From Pterobdella sp. o SKG-2022 (Eukaryota; Annelida; Clitellata; Hirudinida; Piscicolidae), in assembly GCA_964035795.1 (NCBI GenBank), contig OZ038326.1:3887969-3951968 (forward strand): a stretch of 64,000 bases of DNA, written 5' to 3'. The position numbers and the translations under genes were made by a program. Under the pieces are notes generated by a model. The model was not told where the DNA came from. It did not search any database and saw nothing but the letters and a program-made list of their open reading frames with translations. Numbering within the stretch: the first letter of the stretch is position 1; every line of letters starts with the position of its first letter. Shown piece after piece: positions 11,829-24,237 of this stretch.

Positions 11829-14800
11829 TTAATCATGGGGACCATTAGGATCATACAGCTTAAATAGCTTTGCAAGCTCTGTGAAGTCAGAAAAGGGCGT
11901 TTGTTGTAAGAGCACCTGTCAGCAATAATAATAATATGAATAATGATAAGAAAAATACCAATAAAATCAATAATAATAATAATGATGTCAATAATAATAA
12001 TAATAATAATAAATGAATATGATCAAGAGTATATTGTATACAGATAATAAAGATAGAAGGTATAACAAGACTTTTGTTCGACGTGTGAGCCTAAAAATAA
12101 AGTGGTGAACGATAAAAAAAAATTTGTTGAAAAATTTATCCCAAAGCTCATTGAATTTGCTTAAATTATGAGAAAAATATCAAATGAAAAATATTTACAG
12201 TCTTGGCGGTATGGTCAGCATTGAAGACGTTCCACAAGAGAACGCCCACTACGATACTGTCCCTCAGGTAGAACACCACCCCTTTGTGGTACTGCTCTTT
12301 TATGGGGCTTGGTGGGATTGGCTGTTCACTGGTCTTTTGTGTTTGCTGTTTGGTTGTTAGTGGAGATGATGCGATGTGATAGTGAAATGGATTAAAATTT
12401 TGTGTTTTTAATACGAGGATTATAAACGTTATAAATGTTTATATAGAATTATTAAAATCAAAGCTATTGGAACCTCATCAGCTGAAAAAAGTTTCAATTC
12501 ATTTTGACGCTTTTTGTCTTCCTTCTCCCCATCCACATTCCCACCTTCAATCTTTGCTTCATCAACCTTCTTCGACCCTTCTTTACCTCTCCTCTTCCTC
12601 TCGACACCATCAGTAAATACAGCAACAGTGGGCAGTGAAGCGTCAATAAGACCCACTGCTTGGAAGGCTGTCGTGGCGCCCAAATCCGCCCAGAACGTCT
12701 GTTGCAGCCAGTACTCTTTGCCTTCGCCACACATGTTTTGGCCGGCTAGTCGTCCAGTGAAAAAGGAGTTGTTGTGGTGCTCTAGATGACGTCTGCCGTA
12801 AGCCTTGTCCATGAAGCTCACTGCAGCGCCAGCCTGTGGATTTGAACCTGTGTATCACTTTTTTGTTTGGATAGGTATATGATATTGTTTAAATCTGGTT
12901 TTATCCCCACTATACTGGAAATTAACAGATTTATAAAAGAATTTTCAAAATTTTTATAAAAATTTGTATTCAGTAAAAATTTTTTTGAAAATATTCAACA
13001 ACTAACCGCCCAAACGTTGGCAGCAACTTTCAATTGTTCATCTGCTTCGAAACCTCCCAAGTCCTCATCTATCTGTGAAGTTGGTTGTTTGGTCGATTTA
13101 TCTAAGTGTTATAATTTTCCATTCCATCCCTGCTAGCATGGAAGAGAAAAATGAACGATGATAATCTTGTTATAACAGTTATTTGAATTTTGAAAATTGC
13201 GACTGTTATTCTTGTATTATATTGCACATATAATAATACAAGCAATGCTTGAAAACCTCTATTAACCAATCTATAAAACCAAGATATATTCGAAATTTAA
13301 TAACTATTTAGAATGATTTGATAGTCGACCTCATTAATCGTCATTTACATTGACCTACTTAATGCTCATTTGCAACCTAACCTTGATATCAGTCCCCGAG
13401 GCCAAATCAACGTTAGCTTCCAACCCAGCACACTCGATTATATAATCAGCTTTTATCTGTTTTTATTGGTAAATCATTAGAATTCTTATTTGTTATAATA
13501 AAATTGAAATAACATTAATAAAAACAACAATAATAAAAATAATACTGAAAATAGAACATTATTTTTTTATTATTATTGTTAATAACACAAATAATTATGA
13601 AGATATTACATGTGAGTCATCATGAAGCTTGAGAACAACTTGATCTGAGAGCCAATCATATCTGCTTCCCACCACCTTTTTCTCCCCTATCACACTAACG
13701 TTCTCTATAATAGTAATAATAATAATAATAATAATAAAATAAATAACGATTTTCTCAAAAACCACACTAAAATGAGTAATATTTCAGAACACTAATTACT
13801 CAATATAAATAATAATAAACTAAAAAAAATCATAATAACCCACAAACGCTCTCACCTTTTTTGACTTGTTCAGTTGACCACTTGCCCAAGTATTCTGGCA
13901 ATAGACTTGCTAACACGTCTGTATTGTTTTTGCGATTATAATTATTATTAGTTTATTATTTTTAATATAACTATCATTATTATTTATATTATTATAACCA
14001 TCAAAAAAATAAATTTTCTACATCTTCACTATTTGTAAGTCATTTCCTTGTTAATTATCCTTCATTAGACTTAACATTGCACAACATATGATTAGAGCTT
14101 CTATCATATAACACATAATCACTTTTTTCAGGAATCACCAAGGAGATTTTAACTTTGTTTTCGCCCAAAGCTGAATCGGAATTTTTGATTTTTATTATTG
14201 TATGTTATTATTATTATTCTATTCACTATTAAATTAATCTTTCCATAAAAATATTTGATTTAAAAATAATTTATCGCAAACATCACCCTCGAATAGTACC
14301 AGATTTAGACATGAAAACCAATCAAAAACAACATGTAAAAAATATTGAATACCAGTCAAAACCACAGCCTACACAACCAGCCAATATCATCAAAGTAAAA
14401 GATTACACAACCAAACCTTTGTTAGCAAGAGCACAAGAGATTTCAGAAGCAAGTATATCATTACCAACCACAGCTATGGATTTGGCGTGTTTGGTAACCT
14501 CTTGCAGTCTTTTGAAGTCATCGATCTGGTTTGTTTGAAACTTTAATGTATTGGCTTAATTTTGCTCTTAATTGATAATCTATTATTCAAAGTTTCATAT
14601 ATATATTCTACAAACATTACCTTCGTTATTAGTATTTTTAGTACTGCTAATAAATATTGATAATATCAATAAAACTACATGCATCTACCATTCTTATTAT
14701 TACTATTATTATTAATTCCCAAACATTTCTCAGATGCAGGACCCTATCTTTAACACTGGCAGAACTATCCTTCAATGCATCCATGCTTCTTGGCCTTGCT

Positions 14801-16865
14801 CCTGGTTGCAAGTTTATTAGTAACATCGTACAATAAAAACCAAAATAGTAAAAATAATTCAAATAACAATAGGAATAATAAAAAATATCGAAAACCATAA
14901 TAAAATGATAATATAATGCTTCAAAAATCAACACAACTATAAATAACCTGTAGCCAAGAGACACTTATCATATGCGACTTGTTGTCCGTCATCAAAGCAT
15001 ACCAACTGTTTCTGCGTATCCAACTTCACAGCCTAATGAATAATAATAAGTCTATATGAATATTTAATGAGTTCATAGGAATATTAATTAGTTATGAATA
15101 TAAATTTATAATTAATTTAATATAATTTATATACATGGAGAATAACAATAAAAAAAGCCAGAATATTAATAAAAATTAAAAAATTTTTAATGAAAAATAG
15201 ATAGACAAGACTAAAATTATCCAAAACAATAGCTTTTGTTTCTCAATCAATGTATTAAAAAATTCCTCAAAATTGATGTTTTTGTTGAAAAAAAAGATAG
15301 ATATATTACTGGATAGACAATGAAAATTTTAAGCAATAAAATGGATACCTTAAGACCTAGAGCAACAGCTGTGCCCCCATGCTCCAAGTCCATAAGTTCC
15401 TCAGGGGAGCAATAATAACCATCCTCCTCCCAGAACAAACTGTTGGGTGGGTTGGTGGTTAGGTTAAGCTGTTGTTCATGTATGACTGCTAGTTGAGTTG
15501 AACTTTTATTTACGTTAAGCATTTGGTTGCAAGAGAATGCTATTGGTTGCTTAAATTAATATAAACTCACTCTGAAGTTCTTCCTGAAAATGATAGAAAA
15601 CTCAAGTTGCTCACCTGTAATAGAATGAAGAACAAATAAATTCATAAATAATTGAAAAAGTAGTGAATAGATATGCAAATGATTAGATAAAAAAAAGAAG
15701 AAAAATAGATAGACGTGTACCTTCACAGGGTCATTAGTGAGCCACAGTTCTTTGGAGAGGGGAGGCCTCATGTAGGGAAGATACCCCTCCTCCCCCACAA
15801 TCAACACCTGCCACCACCACCACCACCACATTACATAAATTTATTAGTATTATGTATCATCAATATAAAAAGAATAAGAGATTTGAAAGCTCAATATATA
15901 TTATTTCATCACCATACACACCACCAACCCTATTTTCTGCATCATCAGCCCTGATAGCTCTGGCAGCAGCATGAGCTGATGTTCCACCACCTATAATCAA
16001 AAAAGGAACCTTCTCGGGGAGCTCTGTGATGTGGTGGAAAGAAAGGTTTCAGGTTGATATGATGGATAGTATTGTAGAGAGGTGTGTTATGGTTTATTGT
16101 GGGGTTGTATGTTGATTTATTGTTTTAATGTTGAAATAAGTTTTAGTGTTGATATGTGTATATTGGTATGCTTTCAAAGTATGATGGTCAAATGGGTATT
16201 TTAAAAAGAGTAAGATTTGTTCTAATATCTAAATTTATTAAGTGAAACATCATGATCATGGTTTTATTTGATTTGGTAGGGATATAGAAAGATATGAAAT
16301 GAATACATACTATATTTTCTAGTTTTTGGGGGAGGTATTTTTAGAACAACAGGGTGTTTTTTTCTTTTTTGATCCTGCAAAATCGAAAATAATTGAAAAC
16401 AGAAAAATTTTTTAGATCATGCCTTGAGTTTTAAAAATTCAGAAATGTTTGTAATTAACTATAGATGATGCAACTTAAATATATAAATATAATCTACAAA
16501 CCTGTACAATATATACACCAGCACATAACAAAGAAACAAGTGAAAATGTAAAAACTCTTCCTAAAGTTATAATTTTATTATTTTGAGTTTTAGTCGAGAT
16601 GTGCTTAAGAGGGAAATTGTGTTGCGGGATCACAACTGTTGTAAGAATTCATAGTTTGAAAAATTTTTTATCAAAACCTGTCTTTTATTTGAAAAAAATA
16701 CAATAATAATATTTTTTTGAAGAATTTAGTTCCAGACTGACCTTTGAGTGGGTTATTATATTTTAAGTAAAGTTTATAATGAGTGGAAAACTTATAAGAT
16801 TGTATAAAAACATTTCTATTACCAAAATTACACAATTGTCTAAATAAAAAACTCAACTTCATCAT
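11829..16865 (-). CDS. AIFM1: Apoptosis-inducing factor 1, mitochondrial
   Basis: Complete gene, 18 exons, 616 residues (human about 613). Exons, 5' to 3': 16865-16742, 16635-16502, 16374-16311, 16023-15929, 15807-15721, 15614-15571, 15439-15349, 15032-14948, 14801-14725, 14525-14417, 14170-14123, 13918-13856, 13704-13610, 13456-13382, 13072-13007, 12833-12474, 12345-12199 and 11915-11829; every phase fits. Exon 1 is a Lys/Arg/Phe-rich, acid-free mitochondrial presequence. Exon 2 ends in a hydrophobic helix, the inner-membrane anchor. FAD-binding [34 protein letters not shown], the RRHLEHH segment and the C-terminal region (KGVVFYLRD) are plain. AIF is a flavin NADH oxidoreductase of the intermembrane space that supports respiratory assembly and, when released, DNA fragmentation. 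Oddities: the second dinucleotide motif reads VGNDILAS instead of glycine-rich, and the FAD 'GD' motif reads AGAA. The acceptor of exon 17 could also be at 12321. Confidence 0.95.
15811..15830 (+). repeat. (CCA)n tract at AIFM1 acceptor
   Basis: A CCA triplet run lies directly upstream, in gene sense, of the 3' splice site of AIFM1 exon 5. There it reads GTGG repeats in place of a pyrimidine tract. Confidence 0.6.
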
Positions 16866-17178
16866 TTTATTCTGCTCAAACACTAGTTTATGAAATGTGA
16901 CATTTAAAAGAAAACTTACATTGTAATAAAAGTGAAAATAAAATAGTTTTTAAAATATTAACTTGAACTTTTATTGAATATACAAATTGGAAAATCATAA
17001 ATCAAATAAATTACTGAAAAATTTAATGTTTATATATTTATTGAATTACCTGAAGATGTGATAATAAATTTTACCGTCCTAAATCATATCAAATAATATA
17101 AATACAAAAGTATTCAAACATTAAATACTTGATCTTTGCTCTCAAAAAACGTCATTTTATTTTAAATATTCAATAACT
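16866..17178. other. Short spacer between AIFM1 and GCK-III A
   Basis: About 310 bases between the AIFM1 start codon and the stop codon of the next gene on the same strand. It is AT-rich and must hold the AIFM1 promoter and the kinase 3' untranslated region. No distinct element is visible. Confidence 0.5.
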
Positions 17179-20100
17179 TCATTGTAAATCATCATAAAAA
17201 AATTTTTCATCAGAGTCCGAATGATTCAAGAAATGGTTCACGACAGATTCATAAAAGTCACCGATGAAATGAGCATTCATTGAACTTATGTACTCGCACT
17301 CTTTAATGAATTCGTTGATACTAACTTGGTTTATTCTCGGGCTGTTCGATAACTGTTGGGAAGATTGAACTAATATTTTAAAATAATTCTAAAATAAGAT
17401 TCAAAAGAAAACCAACTAAAGAATTAAAAAACAATGAAGTTCAAATCTGAGCCAGGAAAGTGTTCATAAATGAGTAAATAACAAAACAATAGTGAATTAC
17501 ATAATAATAATACTGCAAGAAATTGTAGCTGAAGCTCACGAAAAGACTAATAGTAGAAAATTATCAATTTGTATACGAGATAACAATGGAAAATGTTGAT
17601 ATAGCCGAAGCTTATAAAAGATATGGGGAAATTTCGTGTTATAAAACATGAACTTTTAATACTATACATCCTTATATATCACACACTAAGCACATAATTA
17701 CTTTGTTAAGGACTTCATGGAAATTTTTGTTTCGGGGATCTTTAATAATATTTTTTGTTGGGGTGATTGCTTGGTAGATGTTAGACGGCATTATCTACCA
17801 AATAAGGGTTGAAAATTTCTATTTTAAGGTATATGCAAAAAATACGATTTCTTATGTCAATATATGCATATAGAACCATCAGGCTTAATCAACTAAGACT
17901 ATAACCATAGTTTTAACCTTTAAACCTGTTACAATTGATATTTCAAAATTTTCTTGATTTCTTTAATTGTTAGCGCTATCGTTCTATGCTAATTAATATA
18001 TAAAAAGCTGATTAATTTTTTAAAAACTAATTCCCCTTAAATGCAGGATTAAAGTTAAAGTGAGATATAATAAAAGTTAACAAAACAAAAACTATTGAAT
18101 GTATTTATGCAGCTTTTTATCTGACCGGATTGGGAGGGGCAACTCTGATTTGTTTTGGTACTTCGGCCACTGTGTTAACCCAATTGACTGTTTTCATGTT
18201 AGCCCTATAGGAAATTTATTTAATATAAATTATAAAATTATTTTTATCTCGTTTCTATCTAGTTGTTATCTATCTATTTGATTTAAAAAAAATGATTTAT
18301 ATTAAAATATAGTAAATAAATGACATAATTATTAAATTAGTTTTTAAACTCACATGCCATCTTCAGATTCTTCTTCCGAATCATCGTTGGGGTTTGAAGA
18401 TTTCCAATTCTCGTATCTTTGAAACCAGGTTTGAAAAAAAAAGGGAAAATTATTTAAAAGATAATAGACCAAGTCAAAATAAAATTCATCCAATAAAATT
18501 CATTAAACTTATGTGTAATTTTAAAAATCAAATACCTACGTCCACTTGAATAAATATTTATATTCATTCAACAAAATAACTGCATCTTGCTCATTTTATA
18601 ACTTTATTCCATAAAGCAACCACACCTAACTCACCGCTCAACAATATCCATCAATATACTCGTCTTCTTGGATCGTTTGATGAAGGATGTGTTAAGGAGA
18701 TCCTTAGAGGGTAATCTCTGTAACGATATAATACAATCTTGATGATTTAGTTATAAAACAATCAGAGTAATTCAGTTATACTATATTATACAGATTATAC
18801 AGTTATACAGAGTAATACTAGAACACTAATTAAGTCAGGCGGGAGTTGATTTCTTATAACTCTGTGTTATATCACTTTGAAGAGGAAATAAAGCTCACAT
18901 TTTGTGGTTCTTTATTAAGGCAATGATCGACAAATTCTTTGAAATGTTTGCTAAACGGGCCTTCAAGTCTTGGTGAATCATTTTTGGGAATGTTGAAGAG
19001 TACCTGTAGAAACCAAGTATATTCATCAATTAATAACACTATTGGTGTTTTATCAAACTCGTAATTTTACCCTAGCCTATACTGAATAGTAATGATCTTT
19101 ATGCCTTTATAATCACAATCGCACACTATACTGAATAGTATTGATTCTAATGGAACCTTCATGGGATGTTGATCTGAATGTGGTGGATCTCCTTTGGCGA
19201 ATTCTATTGCTGTTATGCCCAGACTCCAAATGTCACACTGGTATTGTTGGTTTGTTGGGGTGTAGATATAATTCGAAAGTAGTAGTGTTGGTAACGTGCT
19301 GAGAAATTCTTTGTATGTCATAATTAAATGTTAAAATTCTTTTTTATGAAGAACTTCCTGAAATATTTTTCATAATGTTGATTTTAATTTTTGTTTACGT
19401 TATTAAAATTATTAGATTAGATTTCTTCGGTACAGAAAGCATTTCAAAAAAATCAAAACCTTTTTAAAAGCCACACCCTATTTAATATCATTCATCACGA
19501 CAAGCCACACCTACCTTACAGTCATAGGGCTTTTGTTGGATGACTTCAGGTGCCATCCAAAATGGCGTTCCTACAAACGTTTTTTTAAGTTCTTTATCGA
19601 TGATTTGACCAGCTACGCCAAAATCAGCTAGTTTGACTTCACCTCTCTCTGAGAAGAGCACATTGGCGGCTGTTTTTAGGATTGATAAATGTTTAATTTT
19701 TAGTTGATTTATAACTAGGTTATTTATTTATACAATTTATTTATGAAAAGTTTTAATCGCTTTAAAATGAACAATTATTATACGAAACTATTGAAGTAAT
19801 ATACAAAAACGTATTTATATATTATAACAACAAGTTAAATACAAACCTTTGATATCTCTATGTAATTTCCCTTCTTTGTGCAGATATTCAAGTCCTTTGA
19901 GAATCTCTCTTAGAATCACGGCTATATAAACTTCTTCGATGGGCCCTGGTTTCATAAGGTCTAGACCAGATCCTCCGCCTAAGTATTCCATTATAATCCA
20001 CAGTTTTGCACCCTGTGGTTTAGTTCTATGTAGATTATTGGTAATTAAATTGGTATGTGTTTTCATGCAACTGTTTTTGGCCTCTAGGTGGCTTGAAGAA

Positions 20101-20863
20101 CAAATGAAATAGTTTGTTACGAAAAAAATTAACGGAAAATATTTTCATAAGTGCATTCGAGTATACTAAAGAATTGATCAATGTTTCAAAATATTTTTCA
20201 ATTAAGAACATGCGTAATTTTATAAGGCAAACCTTGATATAAGATCCAAAGTACTTGGTGATATTTATAGAATCACATTGCGATAAAATAGTTATTTCTT
20301 GTTGAATATCATCAATTTCATCATCAGCTTCTTCCAGATCTATAATCTTGATTGCCACGACTTCTTTATTACGATTATCTAAGCCTTTGTACACTTCACC
20401 GAAAGATCCTTTGCCTATTCTCTGTTGTTTTGTGAAGTATTGCTCCGGGTCAACGGGTTTCTGTGTGGTTTGTGGGCAAACATGTAGTTTGCTGGAAATT
20501 TTAAAAGTACCTCTAAGCTCTAGTATAAGAGCTAAGTATATTAATTTAGTGGGTTTCATGTTATATAATCTTTCATGATGAAACAATTTACCTACACTTT
20601 AAATTCTTATGTACTACGACTACTTTTAATAATAATGCATAGGCCACACCATGATGAAATTAACGTTATTCATCACAACTAGTTTCAGAATAACTATGAT
20701 AAAAACTGAAAATATTTGGCATTGAAGCTCGATTCTTATGATTAAATGTTATTTTTTAACAGTTATTTAATCCATTATAGCAAGATAACTTCAGTTCACA
20801 TATAATGTGACAAAAATTTAACATTTCTGGTGAAAGGTAGTCTTGAAACGGTGCTTCTGCCAT
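17179..20863 (-). CDS. GckIII: GCK-III Ste20-like kinase, copy A (STK24/25/26 type)
   Basis: Complete 401-residue model in 10 exons: 20863-20823, 20491-20233, 20012-19847, 19669-19515, 19237-19157, 19003-18899, 18717-18635, 18416-18354, 18204-18126 and 17352-17179 (TGA). All phases agree. The kinase domain spans about residues 39-290: glycine loop IGKGSFGEV (39-47), VAIK Lys62, HRDIKAAN (Asp153), DFG (171-173) and activation segment [12 protein letters not shown]. '[12 protein letters not shown]' and '[10 protein letters not shown]' mark the GCK-III group. After it come a short acidic linker and a C-terminal segment that ends the protein, where the family carries its PDCD10/CCM3-binding helices. 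Relatives sit in STRIPAK/CCM complexes controlling Golgi position, polarity and junctions. Exon 1 ([13 protein letters not shown]) is the least certain part. A paralogue lies at 38.35-45.0 kb in the opposite orientation. Confidence 0.94.
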
Positions 20864-22169
20864 TGATAACGTTCATTTTTATCCAACCAAAAACATCAAA
20901 AAATTATAAAAAAGAGCAGTTTAACGTCAAGAGTTTAGATTTAAAAATTCAATAAATGTTAGTTTCACGAAGCTAGGCGTTTTAGTGCATTGTTCTGCTT
21001 TGGTATTGTCGGGCTGGGATTCGGTGAGCAATATATTCTAAACTTAAACAAAATTTAAAAAAAAATTTATGAGTTGTGACTATTATTAATATATTCACAT
21101 ACTTTTGTTTTTCTTTATTACTATTGGTTGATAGTTCATGACGGAATATGATTAACAGTTGTGTAGTTGTATTATAGTGTTATTTGGGTTAAAATCAGCA
21201 ATATCGTCATACAGTTATATAAATAATTACTATAACTATGGACATTTCACAACAGGTGTCTATTAGTAACATAAAGATCCATTTAATAGATAATAACAGA
21301 AATATATATAGTATAATAGTATATATTAAGCAAAGTTGGGTGGGTATAAGGTACTTATGAAATTCAGAATGTTTTTTGATAATTATGAATTCATTAAGTG
21401 CTAAAAAAAATTTTTCGGATTTTTCAAAAATTTTTATTGTATTTTTGTAGAGCTATATGTTTATATGTCAAGATTGGTAAAGTATAGTGAAACAACTTTA
21501 CATGTATGTGGTTAGTGGCCCATAATTAATATGAGTATGGAAACGATGGAGCCCGAATGTTTGAACCTTTATTTTTCAAAATTCATATAACATGACATAA
21601 TACACACGAGTTTTGAACAATATAATTTATTAAGTATAACTTTCCTAGATTTGTGTTTGTCACTAATATAAAGAGAGATTTAATTTTTTTCTATATAGTA
21701 TGCCTTTTTGTGACACTGAAATTTTTAGCTCAAAACTCAAATTTTTTCAATTTATTTCTATTTATTTCATGGTTAAAAGTTGTTTAAGAAAACTTTTTGA
21801 AAATCTTTCTGAAAATATAAATGCTCATACAATATACAAACATTAAATACTGATAAATAAATAAATACTGTTTGAAAAAACTCTTCATTAAAAATTTAAT
21901 TCAGATTTGAAAAAAATCGTGTCACGACACTCCTCTTCCGCTTTCGTGAAGAAGTTTTTAATCGTGTTACAGTAATATATATTACGATTCCGTTTTTTTT
22001 TTCACACAGTCTGTTTTTTGTTTTTTTTTTCATAGCGATCTATACTGAAACTATCTTGTTTTCAACCTAATAATAGTAAAATAATACAACTAGACACAAG
22101 GTTTTATATGTTTATTAAATTTTCAACTTGCAGACGATTTTGCTGATAAATTAAACAAATTTATCAGGT
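20864..22169. other. Intergenic, nothing recognised
   Basis: AT-rich sequence upstream of GCK-III copy A, with T-tracts at 21990-22030. No open frame with coding character, no RNA gene and no repeat boundary that I can support. Confidence 0.5.
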
Positions 22170-24108
22170 AAGGACAAAAAGCAATGCAGAAAGTTGAGAG
22201 AGGAAGTCTGATCAGCTATGACAAAAGACAAAGAAAACTGGATTGAGAGAAAGTGCAAAGCAATTGAGCAAGGCATAAAAAAGAATGATACCAGATACGC
22301 TTTCCAAGCCATCAAGAAGATCACAACAGAAATGCAGGTAAACAAGACGTATGCAATAAATGATGAATCCGGAAACACCCTAACAAAGAAAAAAGATGTG
22401 ACCACTAGATGGTTTAATTATTGCAGTCCCCTTTACAATACCGACCTCAATACCGATGGGACTCTTCTAGAGCAAACTACGACTTCTAGTACATGCACAG
22501 ATCAAACTAAAGACATATTGAGATCAGAAGTATAAGAAGCAATTAAACATCTAAAAGACAACAAATCGCCAGAAATAGACAACATTCCTGCAGAACTAAT
22601 CAAATGTGCAGGAAATGAAATGACCGACTTTATGCATCACATATGCAATTGAATACTACACGCAAAAGAATGGCCAATGCAATGGGCAAAATCAATCTTG
22701 ATTTCTTTGCCAAAAAAGATAGCTTAAAAGAATGTGCCAACTACAGAATGGTAAGTCTGATAAGCCATGAATGCAAAATAATGCTACAGATTATTTTGAG
22801 AAGACTTTCTTCACAGATCTAACCTTTACTGGCAGAAGAACAAGCAGGCTTCCGAAAAGGTGGAAGCACAGTAGAACAAATATTCAATTTGCATGTGATA
22901 TGTGAGAAAATGTCAGACACAAAAAAAAGGTTCATTTCAAAAAGGCTTTCGATAGAGTTTGGCAAAAAGCCATGTGGAAGATCATGAGAAAACACAACAT
23001 TGACCTTACCTCAGTGATTGAAGCTTTATACAAAGACTCAAGAAGTGTAGTTCTTGTGGACACTATGCTAACTGATTGGTTCCCAACCACAGTCGGAGGC
23101 AAGGATGCTTACTGTGCCCTGTTTATTTAACTTATTCCTAGAAGAAATCCTGACTAATGCATTAGACGATTTCATTTCTTCACCAAAAATCGGAGGACGA
23201 GGAATATGCAATTTAAGATTTGCAGACAACATAGACTTAATTGCCGAGAACAAAGAAGAACTTGATGAATTAACTAAACGACTTGACAAGGCAGCAAGCA
23301 ATATGGGTATGACCATCAGCACCGAAAAAAACAAAATTCTAGTCACAAGAGAACAAACAAAACAGCAAGAAGCAGAAAATCCTGAAAACAAAATCATCCG
23401 AGTGCAAGGAACACCACTGGAAGAAGTTCAGAAATTCAGATACTTAAGAGCAATTGTCACTGAAGACGGTCGGTCAGAAATGATGTAAGAGCTAGAATAG
23501 CGCTTATCTTCAAAGCATTTTCAAAATTTAACATCATATGAAAAAATAACCAGATAATGCTGAAATCTAAGATGTGATTCGTGAAGGCTATAGTCAGTTC
23601 AACTGTATTGTATGGTAAAGAGTCGTGGACAATGGCATCAGTCATGGAAAAAAAAATTGCTGCGTTTGAAAGGAAAATTTTTCGACGCTTACTTGAAATT
23701 CCATACACAGCTCATGTAACCAATACTGAAGTAAAAGCTCGTATTAGAAATCGAGTAGGAAGAACGGAAGAACTATTGACGACTGTGCAAAAAAAAAGCT
23801 ACAATAGTTCCGGCATGTCTGTAGGCGCAGTGGTACTCTCTCACACCGTGCTTGAAAAATACGTTGAAGGCAAACGCAAAAAGGCTGGCCAAGATCGAAA
23901 GGGATCAGCAATGTTATCCAAGAGACAGGCCCAAATACGGTGGAAGCAAATACGAAGGCAAAAGACAGAGAGACATAGGGAAAGCTTGTCTATACGTTAT
24001 CAAGGGTGCTTCCACGACCTGATACAGGTTGAGGAACTGAAAAAGAGAAAAAAAAGATCATTTCTTAGCACTTTTCCACCATTAGTTCGGCAGACATGCG
24101 CGATTTAA
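22170..24108 (+). mobile_element. Decayed LINE with RT domain (RTE-like)
   Basis: Successive frames encode a non-LTR reverse transcriptase: an N-terminal linker (22170-22535), RT motifs 'NKSPEIDNIPAELIKC' (22560-22610), 'ANYRMVSLISHE', 'EEQAGFRKGG' (22830-22865) and 'FDRVWQKAMWKIM', then 'LFNLFLEEIL' and the active-site block, then 'LYGKESW' (23610) and 'RRLLEIPYTA' (23680). The catalytic box reads FADN instead of F/YADD, so the second metal-binding Asp is lost. There are also several frameshifts (near 22715, 22925 and 23100) and in-frame stops (22533, 22650, 22818). The element is dead. Its 3' end meets the dispersed repeat at about 24091. Confidence 0.88.
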
Positions 24109-24234
24109 AAAAAGGCGTGTTTTGGAGCAAACTGAAAAAGGCGACTATTTCGGCTCCCATTCACTTGTTTTTTCAGTATTATACCTTAAAATGATGCTTT
24201 TGGCAATTACTACAAGTTGGCATTGAAAAGACCG
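24091..24234 (+). repeat. Dispersed ~140-bp repeat, copy 1
   Basis: Shares a near-identical block with 29333-29468. Both contain AAAAAAAGGCGTGTTTTGGAG, then CGGCTCC, then a shared block beginning TTATACCTTAAAATGATGC, and end near ACCGC. Copy 1 follows the LINE frame directly and ends inside a thrombospondin-repeat exon. It may be the LINE 3' tail or an independent short element. Confidence 0.85.
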
Positions 24235-24237
24235 CCA

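Noticed and set aside
11930..12015. CRISPR-like or tandem array from repeated AAT triplets
   Set aside because: Simple trinucleotide runs without unique spacers; common throughout this AT-rich DNA.
12494..12858. Several alternative frames over the AIFM1 C-terminal exon
   Set aside because: Only the frame from 12833 to 12474 matches AIF and joins its neighbours in phase.
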